DNA of 64,000 bases from Marinomonas algarum (GTDB taxonomy: Bacteria > Pseudomonadota > Gammaproteobacteria > Pseudomonadales > Marinomonadaceae). The notes beneath the pieces were generated by a model. It did no database searches. It was given only the letters and a program-made list of their open reading frames with translations, and was not told the DNA's origin. The position numbers and the translations under genes were made by a program. Where the stretch lies: assembly GCF_020532605.1 (NCBI RefSeq), contig NZ_JAJATW010000007.1:1-64000 (forward strand), given 5' to 3'. The first letter of the stretch is position 1; every line of letters starts with the position of its first letter. Of this stretch, positions 57,434 to 64,000 are shown one piece after another.

Positions 57434-58796
57434 GAGTTAATTTGGCCGGATCAAGTAGCGCCAGAAGTTCTTCTCGGCTCAGGTCGGTGTGCTCTTCTGC
57501 GACATCCACAACAGGACGACCTTCTTTGTAGGCGGTTTTCGCAATGTCTGCCGCCTTGGCGTAGCCAATAATAGGATTTAATGCCGTGACCAAAATGGGA
57601 TTACGGTGTAAGGCTTCATTAAGCTTGTCTTCATTAACCGTCAGGGTCGCAATGGCACTGTCTGCTAATCGCTCTCCGCTATTTGCCAGCAGTTTAATGC
57701 TGTTCAGCAGGTTTTTCGCAATCATCGGCAACATCACGTTTAACTCAAAGTTACCCGATTGCCCACCAATGGTAATCGCTGCGTCATTACCGATCACCTG
57801 TGCCGCCACCATGGCCGTCGCCTCTGGAATCACAGGGTTTACCTTACCCGGCATAATAGAAGAACCCGGCTGCAGAGCTTGTAGACTGATCTCTCCTAGC
57901 CCCGACAAAGGACCCGAATTCATCCAGCGCAGGTCATTGGCGATTTTCATATAGGTCACTGCCACGGCTTTTAATTGACCGGATAAAGCCACCGCGGTGT
58001 CTTGAGAGCCGATTAAAGCAAAAAAGTTGCTCCCTTTACTAAAGGTCACTTGAGTCAAATCCGACAGTTCTTTGGCAAAGGTGTCTGCAAACTCAGGGTG
58101 TGCATTAATCCCTGTTCCTACGGCCGTGCCTCCTTGAGCCAGCTGAGTGGTTTTACTCTGCAAATACTGTAGGTTATCAATGTTGTCTTGTAACTGCGCC
58201 GCCCACGCATCGAAGGTTTGATCTAGACGCACCGGCATGGCATCCATTAGATGGGTACGACCGGTTTTGGTAAAGCCGGCTAGGGTTTCGCCTTTGGCAA
58301 GAATTTGATCACGTAGGTGCGTCAAGGCCGGCAGCAGATGACCGGTTAGCTCCAAGGTCGCACTCACATGAATCGCACTGGGGATCACGTCGTTACTGCT
58401 TTGACCGTAGTTCACATGATCATTCGGGTTAATGGCCTCACCGTGATACTGGCTTGCCATGGTGGCGATCACTTCGTTGGCGTTCATATTGGTGCTGGTG
58501 CCCGACCCTGTTTGAAACACATCCACAGGGAAATGTTGCATCAGATTATCGGTGTTTAATAATTCATCGCACGCTTGTTGAATGGCTTGAGACTGCTTAG
58601 GTGTTAGGCACTCTAAGGTTTGATTGGCACGAGCGGCCGCGGATTTAATCAAGATAAGAGAACGAATAAACGCCTCTGGCATAGGCTCGTCGCTGATGGG
58701 GAAATTATTAATGGCACGTTGTGTCTGCGCACCGTACAAAGCCTTTTCTGGCACTGCCAGTTCGCCCATGCTGTCTTTTTCAATACGTGTTTTCAT
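57423..58796 (-). CDS. fumC: class II (iron-independent) fumarate hydratase FumC
   Basis: The 457-residue enzyme converts fumarate and malate. The signature GSSIMPGKVNPV and the catalytic loop are present, as is SGSGTSTNMNANEVIA (read as TGSGTSTNMNANEV). Being free of iron-sulfur clusters, it replaces iron fumarases under iron limitation or oxidative stress. The ATG overlaps the fagA TGA, and a Fur box precedes fagA. Confidence 0.96.
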   Translation of the reverse strand: MKTRIEKDSMGELAVPEKALYGAQTQRAINNFPISDEPMPEAFIRSLILIKSAAARANQTLECLTPKQSQAIQQACDELLNTDNLMQHFPVDVFQTGSGTSTNMNANEVIATMASQYHGEAINPNDHVNYGQSSNDVIPSAIHVSATLELTGHLLPALTHLRDQILAKGETLAGFTKTGRTHLMDAMPVRLDQTFDAWAAQLQDNIDNLQYLQSKTTQLAQGGTAVGTGINAHPEFADTFAKELSDLTQVTFSKGSNFFALIGSQDTAVALSGQLKAVAVTYMKIANDLRWMNSGPLSGLGEISLQALQPGSSIMPGKVNPVIPEATAMVAAQVIGNDAAITIGGQSGNFELNVMLPMIAKNLLNSIKLLANSGERLADSAIATLTVNEDKLNEALHRNPILVTALNPIIGYAKAADIAKTAYKEGRPVVDVAEEHTDLSREELLALLDPAKLTHGG

Positions 58797-59167
58797 GAAT
58801 TTTTATCGTCCTTATGTTCAAAAGAAGAAACAAAGTAATGGCTCAAAATTCGTAAATTATGCTCCATCTTAAAATATTCTCGTGCATCTTGATAAGTCAC
58901 TATCAACTGTTTAAGGCGTAATAGCGGCAAATACACCTTGTCCAAGCAGGTTTGACGCCAATGGGGCGCCAAGGAGGTATCACAAACCGTATCCAGCAAC
59001 ACATTGAATACCCGTTGGTGCAACAAGATCGCATCGTTAATGCTCAAACGCTCTGCGTACTCTTCCGTAAGATTTAAATAATGGTAGAGCACTTCTGGAG
59101 AATCCGCACACTGACCGCCTTGAATAACCTGTTCGAGTACTGAAAATGGTACTAAATAATGACTCAT
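58793..59167 (-). CDS. fagA: FagA-like fumC-associated protein
   Basis: The 124-residue protein has no signal peptide or known catalytic motif; it is mostly helical with a conserved-looking APHWRQTCLDKVYLPLLRLKQL core. By position and pattern it matches FagA, the first gene of the Fur-controlled fagA-fumC operon of Pseudomonas. Its TGA overlaps the fumC ATG. Function is not known. The link to FagA is from memory of the family, not a search. Confidence 0.7.
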   Translation of the reverse strand: MSHYLVPFSVLEQVIQGGQCADSPEVLYHYLNLTEEYAERLSINDAILLHQRVFNVLLDTVCDTSLAPHWRQTCLDKVYLPLLRLKQLIVTYQDAREYFKMEHNLRILSHYFVSSFEHKDDKNS

Positions 59168-59493
59168 TGCCTCACCCTCTTAAACCTAAATGCCTGTATT
59201 TGCGGCGTGTTAACCGACATCACACCAATCTAATATCGGTTAACACCGCCCTATAAATGATAACTATTATCAATAATGCCCATAGGATAAAGTCCTGTCA
59301 AATAGATGATAACAATTCTTATTAATTTTTAGGGTTTGTGCTTTTTCTTTGATAAAGGTCAACAATGGAAAAACAAAAAAGCCCCTGTCACACAAGGCAA
59401 CAAAGGCTTTATACAGACGAATACAGCTAAGTCTAATTGATCTGAGAAACGGCTCTAACAAACTTCCCCAACAAACAGTCTTAACAAACCACC
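59168..59493. promoter_or_regulatory. 326-bp gap with Fur boxes and promoter of fagA-fumC
   Basis: TGATAACTATTATCA at 59258-59272 matches the Fur 7-1-7 consensus at 14 of 15 bases. A second, weaker match with TGATAAC follows at about 59307-59321. Both lie 90-155 bp upstream of fagA. Fur with iron should repress the operon. The rest of the gap is the 3' end of slyD, where a weak AAAGCC/GGCTTT hairpin around 59370-59410 may terminate it; I see no gene. Confidence 0.8.
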
Positions 59494-59973
59494 CTAGTGG
59501 TGATGGCCGCCGACACCATGGGCATGGCCATGGGCAATTTCATCGTTGGTCGCATCGCGCGCATCCACGATTTGAATGTTAAAGGTCAAGTCTTTACCCG
59601 ACAAAGGATGATTCAAATCCACCATCGCGTGCTTAAGGCCCACTTTAATCACCGTAACTTGACGCATACCTTGGTCGGTTTTGACCATGGCAATCATCCC
59701 CGCTTTCCAGCGTTTGGCTCCCTGCAAATGCTTCACCGGCACTTGCTGAGTGCGGTCTTCATGACGTTCGCCATAGGCATCGGCACAGGCGACCGTCACC
59801 TCAAACTCATCTCCCACTTCTTTGCCTTCCATTGCCTTTTCTAGCCCTGGAATCACATTGCCGTGACCATGCAAATACGCCGCTGGGTCTTTGCCTGCTG
59901 AGGTCTCTAATAACGTCTCACCATCGCGTAAAGTGTAATGAAATTGAACCACTTGATTGTCTGCAATCGACAT
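59494..59973 (-). CDS. slyD: SlyD-like FKBP peptidyl-prolyl isomerase
   Basis: The 159-residue protein has the SlyD fold: FHYTLRDGETLLETSAG, PAAYLHGHGNVIPGLEKAMEG and the inserted flap domain. Its C terminus is histidine-rich (HGHAHGVGGHHH), as in metal-binding SlyD. It is a cytoplasmic folding helper that also supplies nickel to hydrogenase in some species. Confidence 0.93.
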   Translation of the reverse strand: MSIADNQVVQFHYTLRDGETLLETSAGKDPAAYLHGHGNVIPGLEKAMEGKEVGDEFEVTVACADAYGERHEDRTQQVPVKHLQGAKRWKAGMIAMVKTDQGMRQVTVIKVGLKHAMVDLNHPLSGKDLTFNIQIVDARDATNDEIAHGHAHGVGGHHH

Positions 59974-59996
59974 CGTTTTTCCTTAATATAAAAATG

Positions 59997-60584
59997 TTAA
60001 AAAACCGCTAACTCTAAGCCATCTTCGTGAATAATGATGTCTTTTACCATAGCGGCGGTGGTTTTTTCGAAGGTCGAATGATTCAACACATACACAGGGT
60101 GTTCATCAAAATACGCCACCAAGGCTTTCTCGAACTCCCCATGCAACTCGCCTAGGGTAGAACGCAGCATTTTATCGCTGAAACTCGCCCCTTCTACGTC
60201 GATTTTAAGGATCTTGGGCGCCACTAAATACAGGCGATCCTCTTCGAGGCGTATCCCAGACTCAAACGATGGGTTCACCTTGGTGGTCAAAGAAATATCC
60301 TGACCAAACGCCTTAAGAGTACCGGTTAAATCGCTTTGCAAATCGACCATCACCAATCCCCCGTCCCGCTCAGTAAAATCAATCTTGGCCTGGGTGACCA
60401 CAAGATCCAGGTTCAATGCCTGGCTGTCCATTTCCAATTGAATGCTTTGCTTGCCCTGCTGTGCTATTTGCTTGGCAACTTCTTGATTTACCTCTTCTTC
60501 ACTGACTCGAAAACTATTGCAGCCCGCCGTCAGCAACGACGACACCAGTAACGCCAATAAAGTGAGATAACGTGTTGTGTGCAT
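59997..60584 (-). CDS. DUF1439 (YceB-like) lipoprotein
   Basis: The 195-residue protein starts with a lipoprotein signal, lipobox LLTAGCNS, and has the DUF1439 pattern VSEEEVNQEVAKQIAQQGKQ and MDSQALNLDLVVTQAKIDFTER (read in two pieces). The family is envelope lipoproteins of unknown function that look lipid-binding. It precedes slyD on the same strand by 23 bp. Confidence 0.88.
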   Translation of the reverse strand: MHTTRYLTLLALLVSSLLTAGCNSFRVSEEEVNQEVAKQIAQQGKQSIQLEMDSQALNLDLVVTQAKIDFTERDGGLVMVDLQSDLTGTLKAFGQDISLTTKVNPSFESGIRLEEDRLYLVAPKILKIDVEGASFSDKMLRSTLGELHGEFEKALVAYFDEHPVYVLNHSTFEKTTAAMVKDIIIHEDGLELAVF

Positions 60585-60683
60585 GGTTTCGCCTTTTCTG
60601 TTTAATCTAATAAGGGTGTTTCGGTGTTTTTTTAAGTGCTTCTCTCAGGTGCTTTTTTTAGCTTTTTTCCAGTTCTCTATCTT

Positions 60684-61583
60684 CTAATTCTCTTTTTCCA
60701 GCGCTCTCTTTTCCAACGCTCTCTTTTCCAACAACAGCGCATCACGTTTTTCATACCAAAACGCCATGAAATCTTCGCTGACTTTTTGTTCAATCCCTAC
60801 CGCTTCTTCGGTTGGACAAAACAGCGAAATGGTGAACACATTAAAGCCTTCTGGTGTGGTAGTAATCCGTACCCGTGGCTCAGGACCAGAAATCCGAATG
60901 TCTAAGCGCTTTTCAATCAGGCTGTTGTAACGAATCGCCACTTCGTGGAAATGCTCCGAGTATTCGCGAATTTTTTCCAAAATCTGTTCTTTAATAATAA
61001 ACAAATTCACTTCGTCCGTCTGTCGAGCAATTGAAAAGGTGTGGGTCACATAACGGCGCATGTAGTTCAAATTTTGTACCGTATGCAACAAGAGCACACT
61101 GTTTGGCACCACCGTAGTACGCCCTGTATAGGTATAGGTGCCGCCTTTTAAATCCACTTCGAACAAGGTGGTGGATAACCAATCACTGTCGGTCACCTCC
61201 CCCTCGTAATTGGCAATACGAATCCAATCACCGACCTGATAGGGCCGCGTGCTGGCGCGGTAAAACGCCCCGATAATACACGCAATAAATTCTTTGGTGG
61301 CAATCACCAAAGCCACCATAAAGGCCGCAATGGAAATCGCGATGTTTTGCAATTCCGATGACCAAATTAAGACCAGCCCCACCACCAGCAGCAAATTAAA
61401 AATGTTGTCTACGGTATTGATACGTTGCCGTCTTTGGTCGTTTTCGAGCTTTTGATTGATGCGAATCATGCGCTTGGTATAACGTCGAATCAGATACGAC
61501 AAGACAATCCAAGTAATCGTAAACACGACCTCAAGGTGATCCATCAGAATGGAGAAGTCCAATTGGGAAAAATCAACAGGCAT
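60684..61583 (-). CDS. MscS-family mechanosensitive channel
   Basis: The 299-residue protein has about three membrane helices, then the MscS beta domain with YQVGDWIRIANYEGEVTDSD, WLSTTLFEVDLKGGTYTYTGRTTVVPN-type strand (read as LFEVDLKGGTYTYTGR) and a C-terminal alpha/beta domain. It opens under membrane tension. The last residues are a repeat, RALEKRALEKEN, from a 15-bp tandem repeat at the 3' end. It leads a run with the DUF1439 and slyD genes. Confidence 0.9.
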   Translation of the reverse strand: MPVDFSQLDFSILMDHLEVVFTITWIVLSYLIRRYTKRMIRINQKLENDQRRQRINTVDNIFNLLLVVGLVLIWSSELQNIAISIAAFMVALVIATKEFIACIIGAFYRASTRPYQVGDWIRIANYEGEVTDSDWLSTTLFEVDLKGGTYTYTGRTTVVPNSVLLLHTVQNLNYMRRYVTHTFSIARQTDEVNLFIIKEQILEKIREYSEHFHEVAIRYNSLIEKRLDIRISGPEPRVRITTTPEGFNVFTISLFCPTEEAVGIEQKVSEDFMAFWYEKRDALLLEKRALEKRALEKEN

Positions 61584-61670
61584 ATGAAGGGGTTTCCTTT
61601 TTTAAGGCGGTCACTTTAACAATCATTGACAAAATCAACAAATAAAAGCGCTAGACAAGACACAAAATAA

Positions 61671-61690
61671 TACTGTACATTTATACAGTA
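61671..61690. promoter_or_regulatory. LexA (SOS) box upstream of yebG
   Basis: TACTGTACATTTATACAGTA is a LexA site with CTGT, eight bases, ACAG, differing from the umuDC box at three positions of the centre. It ends 21 bp before the yebG start codon. Confidence 0.94.
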
Positions 61691-61711
61691 TTATTTTTGA
61701 TGAGGTGGACC

Positions 61712-62146
61712 ATGCCTGTAATTACCCAATATGTTGTTGAACGCGATGGAACCGAAAAAATGACCTTTACGTCCAAAACCGAAGCCGATGCTTACGATAA
61801 ACTTCTAGACACCGCCGACGCTTTGTACGAACTCCTTGATGGCAGCGATCTGGCAGGAGACCATGCGCAAAAAGAAGCCTTGTCGATGTACCTGGCAGAA
61901 AATAAAGACGCCTTACTGAATGTGCTGGGCAACAAAAAGAAAAGCCCGGCAAAGCCGAAAAAAAGCCGTCAAAAAGACACTGACAGTCAACTAGACTTAA
62001 GCGACTCGACCCCAAAAAAGCCCCTTGAAGACCTTGTCATCGAACCCGACGAAGACATCCTATACAGCGAAACAGACAGCGAAGACAGCAATCGCGCGTC
62101 TTTTGATGAAGACATCCTTGACTACGCAGAAAGCGACGCCGCATAA
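61712..62146 (+). CDS. yebG: YebG-like SOS-induced protein
   Basis: The 144-residue protein matches YebG at its N-terminal half: PVITQYVVERDGTEKMTFTS, KTEADAYDKLLDTADALYEL, then EALSMYLAENKDALLNVL. The C-terminal 60 residues are Lys-rich then very acidic (about residues 75-140) and are not part of the E. coli protein. A LexA box lies just upstream. The start at 61712 follows GAGGTGG. YebG is a small SOS protein of unknown function. Confidence 0.92.
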   Translation: MPVITQYVVERDGTEKMTFTSKTEADAYDKLLDTADALYELLDGSDLAGDHAQKEALSMYLAENKDALLNVLGNKKKSPAKPKKSRQKDTDSQLDLSDSTPKKPLEDLVIEPDEDILYSETDSEDSNRASFDEDILDYAESDAA

Positions 62147-62234
62147 GAGTAAAAACACTGACATGGATGTGAGTGTGCCCTTTTATTTTTAGGTACAATA
62201 GCTGTCTATTTCTTGCTTGCTGATTGTCCACCCT

Positions 62235-64000
62235 ATGAAGCCCCTTGCCTCTCCGAAAAATACCCTCGATAAAAACATGCTTGGCGTGTTTCGTTACAGT
62301 CGCCGTGCCATTGAACTTGTGTGGCAAACCTCCCCAGCCTTGACCCTCGGTCTTGCCCTCGCCACCCTGATTGCTGGGGTTTTACCAGCGGCCATGGCGT
62401 ACATCGGACAGTTAATCGTCGACGCGGTCGTTGCGGCCATGGCGCGTTACCAGCAAGATCAAGTACTGCATTACCAAACCGCCCTCAACTACGTGGTGCT
62501 CGAAGGTATCTTGGTACTGGCGGTGGCGGCCGCACAGCGTGCATTAACCGCACAAAAAGCGATTTTACAGGGCTTGCTCGGGCAAAAGGTCAATCTGATG
62601 ATCTTGGAAAAAGCCCAGACGTTAACCTTATCGCATTTTGAAGATTCAGAATTTTACGACAAACTGGTGCAAGCCCGTCGGGAAGCCTCCAGCCGCCCCC
62701 TTGCCTTGGTAAACAAAACCTTTACCTTGTTGCAAAATGCTCTTTCTCTGTCCAGTTTTGCGGTCTTATTGTGGCACTTTTCCCCTTGGGCTCTGGTGCT
62801 ACTGGTATGCGGTGCCTTACCGGCGTTTATCGCGGAAGCCAAATTTTCTGGCGATGCTTTTTTGATGTTTCGCTGGCGCTCCCCTGAGGTACGCCAGCAA
62901 AACTATCTGGAAACCCTGTTAGCCCGTGAAGACAACATCAAAGAAGTGCGTCTCTACCAACTGGGTGAACGCTTCTTAGCACGCTATGCAACGATCTTTG
63001 CCACGCTGTTTAAAGAAAGCAAACGCTTGATTTTACGGCGTGAAAGCTGGGGCTTTGCCCTAGGCGTGATCAGCACCCTGGTGTTTTACGGCGCCTACGC
63101 GTGGATCGTCCGTGACACCATTATTGGCGTCATTACCCTAGGCCAGATGACCATGTATCTGCTGTTGTTTCGACAAGGACAGGGCGCAGTTTCCACCTCA
63201 CTGACCGCCATCAGCGGCATGTATGAAGACAATTTGTATTTGTCCAACCTCTACGATTACCTAGAACAAGAGACGCCTCAAGCCAAAGCCGGTCTGCTGG
63301 TCGGCCCTGTGCCCCATGATGGCATTCGTTTTGAGCAGGTGAGTTTTCAGTATCCGGGCAGTGATAAGCCGGCCTTATCGGAGGTTACACTCCATATCCG
63401 CCCAGGGCGCAGCTTGGCTATTGTGGGTGAAAACGGCTCGGGCAAAACCACTTTGATCAAGCTGCTGACACGACTCTATCACCCCACAGAAGGACGCATC
63501 CTGCTGGATGGACTGGACTTACGGGAGTGGAACGAAGCCGCGCTGTTAACACGGGTTGGGGTTATTTTTCAGGACTTTGTGCGCTACCAGTTCACCGTAG
63601 GCGAAAACATCGGAGCCGGTGACAACGCTCGCTTTGACGACGAAGCTGGTTGGCAACAGGCCGCTGCACTGGGTAAGGCCACCGACTTTATCGAGCATTT
63701 AAGTCAAGGCTATCAAACCCAATTAGGGCGCTGGTTTAAAGGTGGTCAAGAATTGTCAGGGGGACAGTGGCAAAAAATCGCTTTGGCGCGGGCTTTTATG
63801 CGTGAAGACGCCGATATCTTGGTACTTGACGAACCCACGGCCGCCATGGACGCGCAAGCCGAAGCCAATATCTTTCAGCACTTCCAAGCGCACACCAAAG
63901 ACAAGATGGCGATCTTGATTTCCCACCGCTTTTCCACTGTGCGCCTCGCCCATGAAATCATCGTGATGGAACAGGGTCACATTAAAGAGCGCGGCACCCA
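62235..64000 (+). CDS. ABC exporter with fused permease and ATPase (partial)
   Basis: The 588 codons in the window are open and continue past the end. Membrane helices occupy about residues 40-330. The ATPase then has Walker A VGENGSGKTTL, the signature ELSGGQWQKIALARA, Walker B ILVLDEPTAAMDAQ and the switch histidine in ISHRFSTVRLAHE. It is a half-transporter-type exporter similar to lipid or peptide ABC exporters. The substrate is unknown. The start at 62235 (MKPLASPKN) follows weak ribosome context. Confidence 0.85.
   Translation, partial: MKPLASPKNTLDKNMLGVFRYSRRAIELVWQTSPALTLGLALATLIAGVLPAAMAYIGQLIVDAVVAAMARYQQDQVLHYQTALNYVVLEGILVLAVAAAQRALTAQKAILQGLLGQKVNLMILEKAQTLTLSHFEDSEFYDKLVQARREASSRPLALVNKTFTLLQNALSLSSFAVLLWHFSPWALVLLVCGALPAFIAEAKFSGDAFLMFRWRSPEVRQQNYLETLLAREDNIKEVRLYQLGERFLARYATIFATLFKESKRLILRRESWGFALGVISTLVFYGAYAWIVRDTIIGVITLGQMTMYLLLFRQGQGAVSTSLTAISGMYEDNLYLSNLYDYLEQETPQAKAGLLVGPVPHDGIRFEQVSFQYPGSDKPALSEVTLHIRPGRSLAIVGENGSGKTTLIKLLTRLYHPTEGRILLDGLDLREWNEAALLTRVGVIFQDFVRYQFTVGENIGAGDNARFDDEAGWQQAAALGKATDFIEHLSQGYQTQLGRWFKGGQELSGGQWQKIALARAFMREDADILVLDEPTAAMDAQAEANIFQHFQAHTKDKMAILISHRFSTVRLAHEIIVMEQGHIKERGT

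Overview
The window looks like chromosomal DNA of a marine gammaproteobacterium, probably Oceanospirillales and Marinomonas-like. This is an inference from gene content (aruF/aruG-type arginine catabolism, a fagA-fumC iron-response operon, umuDC, comM, ubiK, a Stealth/manC/O-antigen ligase block) and moderate G+C; no species marker such as rRNA is present. Most of it is ordinary core genome, cut by small accessory insertions.

Layout. 1-2.1 kb: an IS200/IS605-type element with divergent tnpB and tnpA, whose right end runs off the window. 2.5-4.3 kb: a membrane diguanylate cyclase interrupted by an in-frame stop. 4.3-9.9 kb: a small-molecule kinase-like protein, LexA-controlled umuDC, purT, a thioredoxin-like gene between a tRNA-Arg(CCG) gene and a 34-bp copy of that tRNA's 3' end, and cytochrome c5. 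9.9-17.8 kb: rep, a BASS transporter, a MobA-like aromatic hydroxylase set between two copies of the 3' end of comM, then comM, a Trp-rich protein and ubiK. 18-23 kb: glnK-amtB with a sigma54-like promoter, a GNAT-nitrilase fusion, radA. 23-31 kb: a ClpP-fold lipoprotein, mmsA with a divergent LysR gene, and an RND efflux pair. 31-37.3 kb: LysR and the arginine succinyltransferase genes aruF-aruG-astD-astB. 37.3-43 kb: small conserved genes, gpt, and cobalamin late-assembly genes (cbiB-cobD-cobU with divergent cobQ). 43-47 kb: three toxin-antitoxin or toxin-like modules (zeta-like, MntA/HepT, ParDE) around a MATE exporter. 47-53 kb: lysO-like exporter, FKBP isomerase and a surface polysaccharide block. 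53-57 kb: YefM/YoeB, a tandem plus inverted repeat patch, and the glutathione-dependent formaldehyde pathway (frmA, fghA) with a divergent LysR gene. 57-64 kb: Fur-box-preceded fagA-fumC-GNAT operon, slyD, a DUF1439 lipoprotein, an MscS channel, LexA-controlled yebG and the start of an ABC exporter.

How it works together. The SOS response is represented by two near-perfect LexA boxes (umuDC, yebG). Nitrogen supply is handled by glnK-amtB and arginine by the AST enzymes, although astC and astE are not here. Iron limitation probably switches on fagA-fumC, a class II fumarase that needs no iron. Formaldehyde is removed by frmA and fghA.

The least ordinary signals are three small cassettes bracketed by direct repeats (tRNA-Arg 3' end, comM 3' end, and a 20-bp repeat around the zeta-like toxin), the stop-interrupted cyclase, the compact toxin-antitoxin cluster, and the unexplained 62-bp tandem repeat that ends in a 17-bp inverted repeat. 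I did not find a clearly new multi-gene system.
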